A stretch of 36,996 nt of DNA from an uncultured Selenomonadales bacterium (GCA_946408105.1 CAMJQS010000006.1:1-36996); one strand, 5' to 3'; numbered from the stretch's first letter, positions 23,196-32,054 are shown. The notes: generated by a model from the letters alone, not told the origin. Numbers and translations: made by a program.

Positions 23196-24165
23196 ACATG
23201 TCTTCAAGCTTGGGCGCAAGAGCCTCGCGGAAACCGTCGCCGATTAAATTAAAGCCGAGCATCAAAATTGCCAAGACAGTTATCGGCGGCAAAATTTGAT
23301 ACGGCAGAATTGTAATGTTGCCGAAGCCCGCCTCAATCAACGAGCCGATTGAACATTGCGGCAAAACAATTCCGACGCCGACGAAACTCAAGAAAGCCTC
23401 CGTGAAAATCGCGACGGGAATTGAAAACATAACTTGCGTGATTATCGGGCCGATTGTGTTCGGAAGAATTTGTTTAAAAATTATGTGGAAACTGCCCGCG
23501 CCGAGCGTCCGACTTGCCAAAACGTATTCGCGCTCTTTTAGTTTCAAACACTCCGCGCGTGCGATTTTGCTCATGCCAATCCACTCCGTGATGAGCAGCG
23601 ACGCGATAACCAGCCCGATTCCTTTTGTCATAAAAATTGCCAGGATTGAAATGATGACGAGCGTCGGGATTGAGCCGGCGATTTCGATGAAGCGTTGCAA
23701 AACGTGGTCGACGAAGCCGCCGAAGTAGCCCGAAATTAATCCGTAGCTCGTGCCGATTAGCATGTCAATAAAAATCGCAACGAACGCGATAATCAACGAG
23801 ACGCGCGCGCCGTGCCAAGTCCGCGTCCAGAGGTCGCGCCCCATGTCGTCGGTGCCAAAGAGAAAAGTTTTGTCCGCGAAAAAATTTTGCGCGTCGCCGT
23901 CGCCGAACTGCGGCTCCAAACTTTTTGCAACGAATTCTTTTCCGCTTGAATCCGTGACGGAAACAATTTGGTCGTAGCTGTAAGTGCTCACAATCGGCGC
24001 GAAGACCGCGAACAAAATTATCACGCTGACCAAAACCAAACCCGTGACGGCAAATTTATTTCGGAAGAAGTGAACGGCCACGCCTTTCCAATAGCCTTGC
24101 GAAGAAAAATTTTCGTCGACGGAAATATCTCGGTCGGTTATGAATTCAAAATCGTCTTTGTTCAT
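23194..24165 (-). CDS. oppC: Oligopeptide ABC transporter permease OppC
   Basis: A 323-residue inner-membrane subunit of the peptide importer. After a cytoplasmic N-terminus and a first membrane helix (near residues 36-56) there is an extracytoplasmic loop, then the conserved permease domain with the ATPase-contact region around EREYVLASRTLGAGSFHIIFKQILPN. The ATG at 24165 lies just after the oppB stop, with GAAGG upstream. It is the last gene before the opp set is interrupted by the opposite-strand peptide cassette; oppD would normally follow directly. Confidence 0.92.
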   Translation of the reverse strand: MNKDDFEFITDRDISVDENFSSQGYWKGVAVHFFRNKFAVTGLVLVSVIILFAVFAPIVSTYSYDQIVSVTDSSGKEFVAKSLEPQFGDGDAQNFFADKTFLFGTDDMGRDLWTRTWHGARVSLIIAFVAIFIDMLIGTSYGLISGYFGGFVDHVLQRFIEIAGSIPTLVIISILAIFMTKGIGLVIASLLITEWIGMSKIARAECLKLKEREYVLASRTLGAGSFHIIFKQILPNTIGPIITQVMFSIPVAIFTEAFLSFVGVGIVLPQCSIGSLIEAGFGNITILPYQILPPITVLAILMLGFNLIGDGFREALAPKLEDM

Positions 24166-24167
24166 GC

Positions 24168-25109
24168 TCAACCTTCTTTCGTCGTCAATCTGATTCGCGG
24201 ATCGATTATCCCGTAGAGAATGTCGAGCACGAGCATTGCCCCGATATACAGCGCGGAAAAAACGATGCTCAACGCCAAAACGTAATTGTAGTCGACGCCC
24301 TGCCCGGCTATCGCGTCAACCATCAACTTGCCCACGCCGTTTATCCCGTAAATTTTTTCGATGACCATTGCGCCCGTCAACAAACTCACGACGAGCGGCG
24401 CGATAACCGTCACGATTGGAATCAGCGCATTTCTTAAAACGTGTCGTCGAATCAGTTCAAAGCCGTAAAGACCTTTTGCCTCCGCGAGCTTGACGTAATC
24501 GCTGTTCAAAACTTCGAGCATTTCGTTTCGAGTGAAGCGCGCGATTGTCGAAATTGCAAACAGGCTCAAAGACAGCGCGGGCATGACCGACGACGCGAAA
24601 AAATTTGACGGGTCGAAAAAGTACGGGAAGAACGGAATTTTGTACGCGAAAAAATATTGCAGGAAAATCATAAAGACGTAGGACGGAATGCACACGCCCA
24701 AAATCGAAACGAGCGTGCACAGGCCGTCCAAAAATTTTCCGCGATTGAGAGCCGCGACAATTCCAATCGCCAGCCCGACGGCCGTTCCGAACAAAATCGA
24801 CAGCACGCCGATTTTAAACGAGTTAATCAGGCAGGCCGTCAAAATCGGTTTAATCGGTGCGCCGTTGTAAAGTGATGTGCCGTTGCCGAAGGAGCCGCTT
24901 GCCAACATGGACATGTAATTTGCGAACTGCTCCAAAATCGGTTTGTTCAAGCCGAGTTCTTCGCGCTTCTGCAAAATCATTTCCGCGCTCATTCTCTCGA
25001 CGGGGAACGGGTCGCCCGGCATGATTCTAATCAAAACGAACAGCACGAAGGTAATTATAAACAGCGTCAGCAACGACATTAAAATTCTTTTTACGATGTA
25101 CTTTTTCAT
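24168..25109 (-). CDS. oppB: Oligopeptide ABC transporter permease OppB
   Basis: A 313-residue membrane subunit. It has the typical OppB/DppB start (MKKYIVKRILMSLLTLFIITFVLFVLIRIMPGDPF region: N-terminal helix then PGDP). The ATPase-contact loop is YVKLAEAKGLYGFELIRRHVLRNALIP, and the C-terminus is DILYGIIDPRIRL. Its ATG overlaps the oppA stop as ATGA, so the two are translationally coupled. Confidence 0.93.
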   Translation of the reverse strand: MKKYIVKRILMSLLTLFIITFVLFVLIRIMPGDPFPVERMSAEMILQKREELGLNKPILEQFANYMSMLASGSFGNGTSLYNGAPIKPILTACLINSFKIGVLSILFGTAVGLAIGIVAALNRGKFLDGLCTLVSILGVCIPSYVFMIFLQYFFAYKIPFFPYFFDPSNFFASSVMPALSLSLFAISTIARFTRNEMLEVLNSDYVKLAEAKGLYGFELIRRHVLRNALIPIVTVIAPLVVSLLTGAMVIEKIYGINGVGKLMVDAIAGQGVDYNYVLALSIVFSALYIGAMLVLDILYGIIDPRIRLTTKEG

Positions 25110-26749
25110 TTGAGTTTTACGTTTTTGAAGACGCGAGAAATTCCCGCGACATGATATTCAATTCCCTCGACGTTCGGGGAAATTAAAACGGCATTTGCGC
25201 TCGTGTAAAGCGGGGCGATGACCGCGTTGTCCAACAAAATTTTTTCGGCGTCGTAGAGAGCAGACCAGCGCGCGTCGTAATCTTCGGCGAGGCTGCCCGT
25301 CGAACAATCGGAAATAATTTTGTCGTATTCGGCGTTGCTCCAGTGCTCGGCAATTTCACAGCCCGAAGTCGTCCACAGCGTCAAGAAAGTCATCGGGTCG
25401 TTGTAATCGGGAACCCAATCGACGAGAGCAATATCGTAGCTGTTCGACGTGACGTTGCTTAAGTATTCCGCCTTGGGCATGGGCTGCAAATTAATTTTCA
25501 CGCCGGGCAAATTCTCTTCGACTTGTGACTTAATCGCTTGAACAATTTTTGTGGAGGAGTCGCCGTCGTTGGAGTAAATCAAATTCAAGTCAAAATTTTC
25601 TTTGCCGAGTTCGGCTTTGGCTTTGCTCAAAAATTCTTGCGCCTTTGAAACGTTGAAGCTCACGACGTCGGAGAATTGTTTTTGGTCTTCGGCGAAAAAT
25701 TTTCCCGTCTTTGCATTCGGAGCAAAATCAATCGGCACAGCGGTATAAGTCGCCTTCGCGCCCGTCATCACGAAATTATTTACGAGCGATTCGCGGTCAA
25801 TGGCATTTGAAATCGCCAGCCGCAAGTTGACATTCGAGAGCGCGCCCGCGTGATGATTCTTCGCGTCTTGGTTGAAGGAAAGATAATTGAGCAACCCCGA
25901 CGAAAAAGTTTTCAAGTTCTTGGCAAGTTCGGCGTTCTCTTTGACGTGTTCGACTTGGTTGCCGCTTATGCCCACGACGTTAAGCGTGCCGTTTTTAAAA
26001 GAAGTCAGCGCGTTGTCGGAAGAGGAGACGACTTGATATTGGAAGCCGTCGATTGAAATTTTTTCTGCGTTCCAGTACGAATCATTTTTCTTCAGCTGAA
26101 TGTTGGCCGCGCCGGGAACGTAACTTGCAAGCGCAAAGGCTCCGTTCGACAAAAAAGTTTCGGGGCTTGTGCCGTAGAGGCCTTCCTCCAACGAGTTGTA
26201 AAATTTTTCGTTAATCGGATAGAAAGTCGGGAACGCCATGAGCGACGGGAAGAACGAAACGGGCGCGTCAAGTTCCACGACAAAAGTTTTCGGGTCGGGC
26301 GCACTCACTCCCAAAGTTTTCGGGTCGCCGCCTTTTATAACCGCGTCGGCATTTTTCACGCAAGCAACCGTATCGCCCATGATGTAAGAATATTCCGCAG
26401 AGCTTTGGCAGTGTCTCCTCCACGCGAAAACAAAATCGTCCGCCGTGACGGGGTCGCCGTTCGACCATTTGGCGTCGCGCAGGTGGAACGTGTAAGTTTT
26501 TCCGTCCGACGAAACGTCGTAGCTTTCTGCCAGCGCGGGAATCGCTTTGCCTTCCGCGTCGAGTTGCATCAAGCCGTCGATGCAGTCCGCGATAAGTTCA
26601 AAGGAATTAACGTCGGTGGCCTGCGCGCTGTCGAGCGACACGACGTTTGAACCGAGCATGACGCTCAACTTTGAACTTGAATCGGAGCCGCCGCAGCCCG
26701 TGAAAATCATCGTCACGAGCAGCAACGCCGCCATAAAAATTTTTTTCAT
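25106..26749 (-). CDS. oppA: Oligopeptide-binding lipoprotein OppA
   Basis: A 547-residue extracytoplasmic solute-binding protein of family 5. The signal peptide has a lipobox F-T-G-C with lipidated C19, followed by a Gly/Ser linker. Family motifs include YTFHLRDAKWSNGDPVTADDFVFAWRR (about 90-116) and AISNAIDRESLV. It captures peptides for OppBCDF. The start overlaps the stop of the M15 peptidase gene, which suggests coupled expression of a peptidase and a peptide binder. Confidence 0.93.
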   Translation of the reverse strand: MKKIFMAALLLVTMIFTGCGGSDSSSKLSVMLGSNVVSLDSAQATDVNSFELIADCIDGLMQLDAEGKAIPALAESYDVSSDGKTYTFHLRDAKWSNGDPVTADDFVFAWRRHCQSSAEYSYIMGDTVACVKNADAVIKGGDPKTLGVSAPDPKTFVVELDAPVSFFPSLMAFPTFYPINEKFYNSLEEGLYGTSPETFLSNGAFALASYVPGAANIQLKKNDSYWNAEKISIDGFQYQVVSSSDNALTSFKNGTLNVVGISGNQVEHVKENAELAKNLKTFSSGLLNYLSFNQDAKNHHAGALSNVNLRLAISNAIDRESLVNNFVMTGAKATYTAVPIDFAPNAKTGKFFAEDQKQFSDVVSFNVSKAQEFLSKAKAELGKENFDLNLIYSNDGDSSTKIVQAIKSQVEENLPGVKINLQPMPKAEYLSNVTSNSYDIALVDWVPDYNDPMTFLTLWTTSGCEIAEHWSNAEYDKIISDCSTGSLAEDYDARWSALYDAEKILLDNAVIAPLYTSANAVLISPNVEGIEYHVAGISRVFKNVKLK

Positions 26750-27345
26750 CGTTCAATCCCTTCCTCAATAAAAAAATGCTGATAATCTTTTTCGTCCGGT
26801 AAATCTCTGCCGCCCCATAAAAATCCGTGCGCCGCAAAAAGTTTGCAACACAAATCGTCTTCCGTTATCTTGTACGGAAAATTTTTCGCGCGGTCTTCAA
26901 AGGCGGCGGAGTTGTCGGGCGCGATAATTTTTTTCCCGTCGACGGTTTTTATGTACGGGTTGTAAAGCGGATTGATGTCGACCGCCAAGCCGTAGCCGTG
27001 CAGAGAAATTCTGTTCGTGAAGGAGACGTAACGGAAATTGAAGCACGAAGAATTGTTGTCGCGCATGGAAAGTTCGTCGTCGGCGTCGTATTCGTCAATC
27101 AGCCGAATTTTTTCTATCGGATAACTTGCCGCGAAAAGTTTTTGAAAAATTTCCGTAAGCGGCCGCGCAATTTTTACGTTGCAAATCAATTCGCCTTCCA
27201 AAGTTTCGCCGCTTAAATTTTTGTGCAGGACGTGAAGATACCTCAGCTCGTCCAAAGGCAGCGGGCAATTTTTTTTGTAAGACTTGCCGTCAATCCTCGC
27301 GAAAATTTTTTCGTCTATCTCTTGAGCGTAAAATGTTTTGTCCAA
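26746..27345 (-). CDS. M15-family peptidase (D-Ala-D-Ala/L-Ala-D-Glu carboxypeptidase-like)
   Basis: A 199-residue zinc peptidase of the M15 (VanY/M15C) type, which cuts peptidoglycan stem peptides. The zinc ligands are H116 and D123 in SLHGYGLAVDI and H190 in DYQHF. The WGG of the family is at 177-179. No signal peptide or membrane helix is visible, so either it acts in the cytoplasm on imported muropeptides or it is exported by another route. The start is TTG at 27345, eight bases after AGGAGGG; a TTG further upstream overlaps this site and is rejected. It is the first gene of the opp operon and overlaps oppA by three bases. Confidence 0.85.
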   Translation of the reverse strand: MDKTFYAQEIDEKIFARIDGKSYKKNCPLPLDELRYLHVLHKNLSGETLEGELICNVKIARPLTEIFQKLFAASYPIEKIRLIDEYDADDELSMRDNNSSCFNFRYVSFTNRISLHGYGLAVDINPLYNPYIKTVDGKKIIAPDNSAAFEDRAKNFPYKITEDDLCCKLFAAHGFLWGGRDLPDEKDYQHFFIEEGIER

Positions 27346-27373
27346 AAATTTTTCCCTCCTGAAAATTTTCTGA

Positions 27374-27379
27374 TATAAT
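27374..27379 (+). promoter_or_regulatory. Extended -10 promoter of the serine hydrolase gene
   Basis: TGA followed by TATAAT (TATAAT at 27374-27379) is an extended -10 element about 38 bases before the ATG. No -35 match is visible at the usual distance. It overlaps the -10 box of the divergent opp promoter. Confidence 0.55.
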
Positions 27380-27404
27380 AACAAAGCGCAAGAATCAATG
27401 TCAA
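27375..27404 (-). promoter_or_regulatory. Sigma-70 promoter of the M15 peptidase-opp operon
   Basis: On the minus strand TTGACA (27404-27399), 18 bases, TATTAT (27380-27375). The start would fall about 25 bases before the TTG start. Its -10 shares bases with the divergent hydrolase promoter, so the two directions probably compete. Confidence 0.65.
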
Positions 27405-27416
27405 GGAGCGAACGAA

Positions 27417-28649
27417 ATGACGGACGAACTTTTGAGCAGAGAATTGGAGAGCATGATTGGCGACGACGGAATCAAAGTGCCGGGGCTCGGCGTCATCGTT
27501 TATAAAAACGGCGCGGAAATTTTTTCAAAGTTCCTCGGCCGACGCACGATTGAACCTTCAAAGCCCGTCACGCGTCACACGCGGTTCAGGGCGGCGTCCG
27601 TTTCAAAAATGTTCACGGTCTTTTCGATTATGCAGCTCGTCGAACGCGGCAAAATAAATCTCGACGACGACGCGGGAAATTATCTCGGCTTCGAATTGCG
27701 CAACCCGCTCTTCCCGCGAAAAAAAATTTCCGTCCGAATGTTGGCAAGTCACACGTCCTCTTTGCGCGACGGAAAAATTTACTCCACGCCGCCCGAAGTC
27801 AGCGTCAAAGAATTTTTTCAGCGCGGCGGAAAATTTTTTGAGGACGGCGCACACTTCGCCGACGAGCCGCCCGAAAAATTTTTCACCTACTGCAATTTGA
27901 ATTACGGCTTGCTCGGCACGATTATCGAGAACGTCACGGGCGAACGCTTCGATATTTTTCAGCGCGAAAATATTTTGGCGCAGCTGGAAACGAAAGCCGA
28001 TTACGTGCCCGGAAATTTTTCTGCCGCGGAATTTGAAATGCTCGGAACGATTTATCGCAAAAAAAATTTCGACGGCCTGTGGAACGAGTTCGGCGAATGG
28101 TTCCCGCAAATCGACGATTACAAAGTTCAGCCCGCGAAAAATTTTTTGTCTCTGCAAAATCCTTACGACGAAAATTTTCAACGCGCCTTCGACCTGAAAA
28201 ATTATCGCGTCGGCACGAACGCCACGATTTTTTCTCCGCAGGGCGGCTTGAGGATTTCTTTTGAGGAACTTGCTCACGCTCTGGAAATGCTCATCGACGG
28301 CGGAACTTTTCGCGGCAAAAAAATTTTAAGCAAAAAATCTCTCGAAGAAATTTTTTCGCGGCAATGGATTTTCGACGGCACGAACGGCGACACTTGCGGC
28401 GGCGTCATGAAGTCTTACGGCCTCGGAATTCATTTCGTCCGCGGCAATTTAATCGGGCACGCGGGCGCGGCGTTTGGTTTGCTGTCGGGATTATTTTTGA
28501 ATCGGCAAAGCAAAAGCGGCTTCGTCTACATGATGAACGGCCAGGCTTTGGAAGAGGACGTCGACCCGCGCAGCAGAGGCTCGGACGGCTTTTACATTTG
28601 GGAAGAAAAATTTTTGAACGCCCTTTGCAATTTTTTGGCAGTCGATTAA
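27417..28649 (+). CDS. Beta-lactamase/penicillin-binding-type serine hydrolase (class C fold)
   Basis: A 410-residue serine hydrolase of the beta-lactamase/AmpC-like family, which includes D-aminopeptidases, esterases and PBP4-type proteins. The catalytic motifs are S61-x-x-K64 (ASVSKMF), Y158-C-N160 and H348-A-G350. No signal peptide is seen, so it may be cytoplasmic; its substrate is unknown. Being divergent from an opp operon headed by an M15 peptidase suggests a role with D-amino-acid peptides. AAGGAG lies before the ATG. The last 69 codons plus spacer were tandemly duplicated downstream. Confidence 0.85.
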   Translation: MTDELLSRELESMIGDDGIKVPGLGVIVYKNGAEIFSKFLGRRTIEPSKPVTRHTRFRAASVSKMFTVFSIMQLVERGKINLDDDAGNYLGFELRNPLFPRKKISVRMLASHTSSLRDGKIYSTPPEVSVKEFFQRGGKFFEDGAHFADEPPEKFFTYCNLNYGLLGTIIENVTGERFDIFQRENILAQLETKADYVPGNFSAAEFEMLGTIYRKKNFDGLWNEFGEWFPQIDDYKVQPAKNFLSLQNPYDENFQRAFDLKNYRVGTNATIFSPQGGLRISFEELAHALEMLIDGGTFRGKKILSKKSLEEIFSRQWIFDGTNGDTCGGVMKSYGLGIHFVRGNLIGHAGAAFGLLSGLFLNRQSKSGFVYMMNGQALEEDVDPRSRGSDGFYIWEEKFLNALCNFLAVD

Positions 28650-28683
28650 AAGTTCGGCAAAAAAATTCCGCAGCGCACGTTCG

Positions 28684-28828
28684 GTTTGTTGTCGGGATTT
28701 TTTTTGAATCGACAAAGCAGAGGCTCGGACGGCTTTTACATTTGGGAAGAAAAATTTTTGAATGCCCTCTGCAATTTTTTGGCAGTCGATTAAAAGTTCG
28801 ACAAAAAAAATTCCGCAGCGCACGTTCG
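28684..28828 (+). pseudogene. Decayed tandem duplicate of the serine hydrolase 3' end
   Basis: This matches 28477-28683, the last part of the hydrolase gene plus its spacer and the left arm of its terminator, at an offset of 207 bases. Relative to the source it lacks 63 bases (21 codons), lost between two AGC triplets, and has a few substitutions and one extra A. It is in the same frame as the gene, but the real stop at 28647-28649 cuts it off, so it is not translated as part of the protein. Confidence 0.85.
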
Positions 28829-28849
28829 CGTTGCGGAAAAAATTTTTTA
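28805..28849 (+). terminator. Terminator after the hydrolase duplication
   Basis: TTCCGCA (28811-28817) pairs with TGCGGAA (28832-28838), with GCG/CGC pairs inside, and is followed by AAAA and a T run. A stranded left arm of the same hairpin remains at 28666-28683, showing where the duplication split it. Confidence 0.8.
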
Positions 28850-28874
28850 TATCATTGAAATGTTAGAGGTCGGA

Positions 28875-29900
28875 TTAAAGGTTGTACTCTTTGCGAATCT
28901 CGTCGATTTTAACGGGGCGATGCTCCTTGACGGATTTCGTCGCGGCCAAACCGATGAGCACGGGCTCTAAGCCGTCTTGCGCGGTGACGGGCGTCGGCGT
29001 GTCGTTGACAATCGCTTCGACAAATTCGTCGACTTCGGTCGCATAAGCCATCATGTAGCGTTCGAGGAAAAAGAACATGGGCTTTTCTGCAACGACGCCG
29101 TCTTTGTTGCTGTAGACCGCGTTGGAGTCGCTGTCGTTGGAAATGGCAACGCAGCCTTTGTCGCCGAAAACTTCTGCGCGCTGGTCGTAGCCGTAGCAGC
29201 AGGCGCGGCAGTTGTCGATGACGGCGGTTGCTCCGTTCGTGAGCTTGAGCGTGATGACGGCCGTGTCAACGTCGCCGGCTTTGCCAATCTCTTCGTCAAC
29301 GGTGATTGATCCTTCGGCGTAAACTTCTTCGACTTCCGCGCCCGAAAGGTAGCGCACCATGTCGAAGTCGTGAATGGTCATGTCAAGGAAAATTCCGCCA
29401 GAAACTTTTACGTAACTAATCGGCGGCGGTTCGGGGTCGCGCGAAGAAATTTTTATAATCTGTTGCTTGCCGACTTTGCCCGCCTCGACGGCTTTGCGAA
29501 TGGCGCGGAAGTTGTGGTCGAAACGACGATTGAAACCGACTTGATATTTCTTGCCGGTCTCTTTGACGACGGCGAGGACTTCTTTAATTTTTTCGACGTC
29601 ATGATCAATCGGTTTTTCGCAGAAGACGTGCTTGCCGGCTTTGAGAGCTTCAATCGACAGCGGGGAATGCTGGTCGGTCGATGCGCAAATCAACACGGCT
29701 TCGATTTCGGGGTCGGCGAGAATTTCTTTGTAGTCTTTGGTCGTCTTCTCGACGCCGATAGACTTCGCCCAAGCCTCGGTCTTCTCGTTCATGAACGGGT
29801 CGGCGATTGTTTTGACCGTCGCGTTTTTGACGAACTTGGAAATGCTTTCGCCGTGCACGTGACCGATTCTGCCCGCGCCGATAATGCCAACTTTAATCAT
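28875..29900 (-). CDS. iolG: Inositol 2-dehydrogenase IolG
   Basis: A 341-residue Gfo/Idh/MocA dehydrogenase that oxidises myo-inositol to 2-keto-myo-inositol with NAD. It has the Rossmann motif GAGRIG (8-13), EKP (95-97), the substrate-side stretch MTIHDFDMVRYL, and NCRACCYGYDQRAEVFG, which is typical of inositol dehydrogenases. Of the four family members in the window it looks most like classical IolG. The ATG at 29900 follows AAGGAGG. It is the second gene behind the cytidylate-kinase-like gene, 12 bases apart. Confidence 0.9.
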   Translation of the reverse strand: MIKVGIIGAGRIGHVHGESISKFVKNATVKTIADPFMNEKTEAWAKSIGVEKTTKDYKEILADPEIEAVLICASTDQHSPLSIEALKAGKHVFCEKPIDHDVEKIKEVLAVVKETGKKYQVGFNRRFDHNFRAIRKAVEAGKVGKQQIIKISSRDPEPPPISYVKVSGGIFLDMTIHDFDMVRYLSGAEVEEVYAEGSITVDEEIGKAGDVDTAVITLKLTNGATAVIDNCRACCYGYDQRAEVFGDKGCVAISNDSDSNAVYSNKDGVVAEKPMFFFLERYMMAYATEVDEFVEAIVNDTPTPVTAQDGLEPVLIGLAATKSVKEHRPVKIDEIRKEYNL

Positions 29901-29912
29901 CAAAACTCCTCC

Positions 29913-30512
29913 TTATTTTTGACGAAGCTCCACGTAATCCAAAATGATTTTTACAATCGGTTCTGCTTCGGTGAAGTTCGTCGTGTTAATCATCAAGTCG
30001 TAATTCTGCGGGTCGCCCCACTTGCGCCCCGTGTAGTAGTTGTAATAGCTTCTGCGTTTGTTGTCCACGTCGAGCACGTCTTGGAACGAAAAATCTTTGT
30101 AGTATTTCTTCGCGCGTTCGCGGCGGCAATCGTCGTCGGCGTAGAGGAAGAAGGAAAAATGATTGGGCACGTCGCGCAAAATGTAATCGGCGCAACGACC
30201 GACGAAGACCGCGCCTTCGACGCCTTCGGCAAGCTCGCGGATGATTCTGGCCTGCTGAACGTACATTTGATTTTGACGGGGAACGCCCTGCCCCATGAGC
30301 GCGGAGAGCGACGCGACAAAATCGTTGGGCGTGTCGTAAGATTTTTCGACAACAGTTTGGACGTCCTCGAACGTGTCGAGACTTTCGGCGGCCGCCGCCA
30401 CGATATTGCGGTTGTAGCATTTGACGCCCATAGCTTGAGCAAGAGCCTCGGCGATATACATTCCGCCGCTGCCGTATTGGCGCGTGATGGTGATAAACGT
30501 TCTTTCTTTCAT
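29913..30512 (-). CDS. Cytidylate kinase-like family protein
   Basis: A 199-residue P-loop-type protein of the cytidylate-kinase-like family. The nucleotide-binding loop reads TRQYGSGGMYIAEALA (about 10-25), followed by CYNRNIV and later FVGRCADYIL and RRERAKKYY. Members of this family are widespread in Firmicutes and are mostly uncharacterised; the true CMP kinase (Cmk) is a different, longer protein. Its role here is unknown. It is the first gene of a short operon with iolG, preceded by an extended -10 promoter, and its ATG follows GGAGG. Confidence 0.85.
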   Translation of the reverse strand: MKERTFITITRQYGSGGMYIAEALAQAMGVKCYNRNIVAAAAESLDTFEDVQTVVEKSYDTPNDFVASLSALMGQGVPRQNQMYVQQARIIRELAEGVEGAVFVGRCADYILRDVPNHFSFFLYADDDCRRERAKKYYKDFSFQDVLDVDNKRRSYYNYYTGRKWGDPQNYDLMINTTNFTEAEPIVKIILDYVELRQK

Positions 30513-30537
30513 GAGTAAACCTCCTTTTTTGAGAAAG

Positions 30538-30564
30538 TTTATATCATATCGCGATTAATTTCAA
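30538..30564 (-). promoter_or_regulatory. Candidate promoter of the cytidylate-kinase-like/iolG operon
   Basis: On the minus strand TGA precedes TATAAA (30543-30538), an extended -10. TTGAAA (30564-30559) lies only 15 bases upstream, so the -35 contribution is doubtful. The site is in the 60-base gap after the symporter gene. Confidence 0.4.
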
Positions 30565-30572
30565 CCAAAAGA

Positions 30573-31970
30573 TTACAATTCGCCGCGCGCTTCACGCTCT
30601 GCCAAATCGTTCATGATCTGCGGATAAATCTTTTCAAGTTTCCAAGCCCAAAGAATCAGCAGGATAACAATCCAGACGAAAATCGGCCCGTACTCGTAAA
30701 GACTGATAATCATGTTAATCGCGCTTTCGGGCTGAACGGCGTCCGCCGAAGTCGACGAGACATAACCCGCCCACGCGAGCAAGTTTGTAAGGATAGCCGC
30801 CGTCAAGCCGGAGCCGACCTTCGTGCCGACCGAGCCGCCGGAGAAAATCAAACCTTCAATGCGCAGGTGGAATTTCCATTGCGCGTACTCGACGACGTCG
30901 CCGAGGAAGCCGAAAATAACCGAGTTCAACGGAGCGAAGCCCACGCCGCGGATAAAGCAGCTGAAGACGACCCAGTTATAATCAAGCGGATTCATCAAGT
31001 AAATCAAATGACCGACGAACGCGACCGTGATACCCATTAAACACATCTTGCGCTTGCCGAACTTTCTAAGCAAAATCGGGCTCAAAACAATTTGGCAGCC
31101 GACCATCGTCAAAGTTTCAAGCAGGAACAGGAAACTGAACAACGTGTCGTCGAAGAAAATGTATTTGCAATAATACGGGAGCATGGTGCCCGTGATGTAG
31201 AAGATAACGTTCTGCATCATCCAAATGGCCGCCGCCATCCAGAAATATTGGTTGAACGCAAGAGCTTTCAGAGCTTTGCCGATGGGCAGTTTATCTTCCT
31301 TCTTGCGAGCCTCGATAACAACTTTTTCCTCGCATTTGTAGAAGCAGAACAGCAACATCAGCAACGCCACGACTGCCCAAATGCCCATGACTTTAACCCA
31401 AGCCATTTGGTCATCGCCGAAAATTTTAATCAACGGAAGAGTCGCCGAGACCGCCAAAATTTTTCCGAACGGAGAAAGAGACATACGCACGATTGACAAC
31501 ATGTCGCGTTCTTGAGAGGAACGAGTCATCATCGCCGACAACGAGCCGTAAGGCAGGTTGAGCATGGTGTAAACGACCGTCGTGCACAAGTTGTAAGTCA
31601 CGAAGATGTACGCGAACTGCATTGTGTCCGAAACGCCCTGCGGCACCGCGTAAATCAAGACGATTGAAATTGCGAACGGAATCGACGCCCACAAAATCCA
31701 CGGGCGCGACTTGCCCCATTTTGAATTTGTCTTCTCAACGAAAAATCCCATGATGACATCGGAGACGCCGTCGAAGCAACGGGATAAGAGCATGACGAGA
31801 CCGACCGTCGCGGGATTAATTCCGGCGTAGTCGGTGTAAAAGAACGTCAGAATGGACATCGCGCCCCAAACGACGTTTTGCGCGGTGTCGCCCAGGCCGT
31901 AAGCAACTCGTGTAAGCCACGGCACTTTGTCGCGCTCGTCTATTGCCATTGCTGCATTAGGTTCAGCCAT
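30573..31970 (-). CDS. GPH-family sugar:cation symporter (MelB-like)
   Basis: A 465-residue, 12-helix membrane transporter of the glycoside-pentoside-hexuronide family. The N-terminal cation-site region is recognisable (RVAYGLGDTAQN, FFYTDYAGINP, SRCFDGVSDVIMGFFVEKTNSKWGK). The substrate is not readable: glycosides, pentoses, uronates or polyols are all possible. It sits between Gfo/Idh/MocA dehydrogenases, so an inositol isomer or glycoside is a fair guess. The ATG at 31970 follows GGGGAGG by seven bases. Confidence 0.88.
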   Translation of the reverse strand: MAEPNAAMAIDERDKVPWLTRVAYGLGDTAQNVVWGAMSILTFFYTDYAGINPATVGLVMLLSRCFDGVSDVIMGFFVEKTNSKWGKSRPWILWASIPFAISIVLIYAVPQGVSDTMQFAYIFVTYNLCTTVVYTMLNLPYGSLSAMMTRSSQERDMLSIVRMSLSPFGKILAVSATLPLIKIFGDDQMAWVKVMGIWAVVALLMLLFCFYKCEEKVVIEARKKEDKLPIGKALKALAFNQYFWMAAAIWMMQNVIFYITGTMLPYYCKYIFFDDTLFSFLFLLETLTMVGCQIVLSPILLRKFGKRKMCLMGITVAFVGHLIYLMNPLDYNWVVFSCFIRGVGFAPLNSVIFGFLGDVVEYAQWKFHLRIEGLIFSGGSVGTKVGSGLTAAILTNLLAWAGYVSSTSADAVQPESAINMIISLYEYGPIFVWIVILLILWAWKLEKIYPQIMNDLAEREARGEL

Positions 31971-32054
31971 TTTTAAACCTCCCCAATCCATATCGAAGGC
32001 TTGCCGTCAAAAAATTTTTCGACAAGCCCCCGCGATTAATTAACGATAAAATTT

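Noticed and set aside
28364..28858. Plus-strand open frame over the duplicated 3' end of the serine hydrolase gene
   Set aside because: Different frame from the hydrolase; it is open only because the duplicated block is repeated.
31994..32024. Hairpin GGCTTG/CAAGCC as a terminator before the symporter gene
   Set aside because: The stem is short with a bulge, and no T tract follows on the minus strand.
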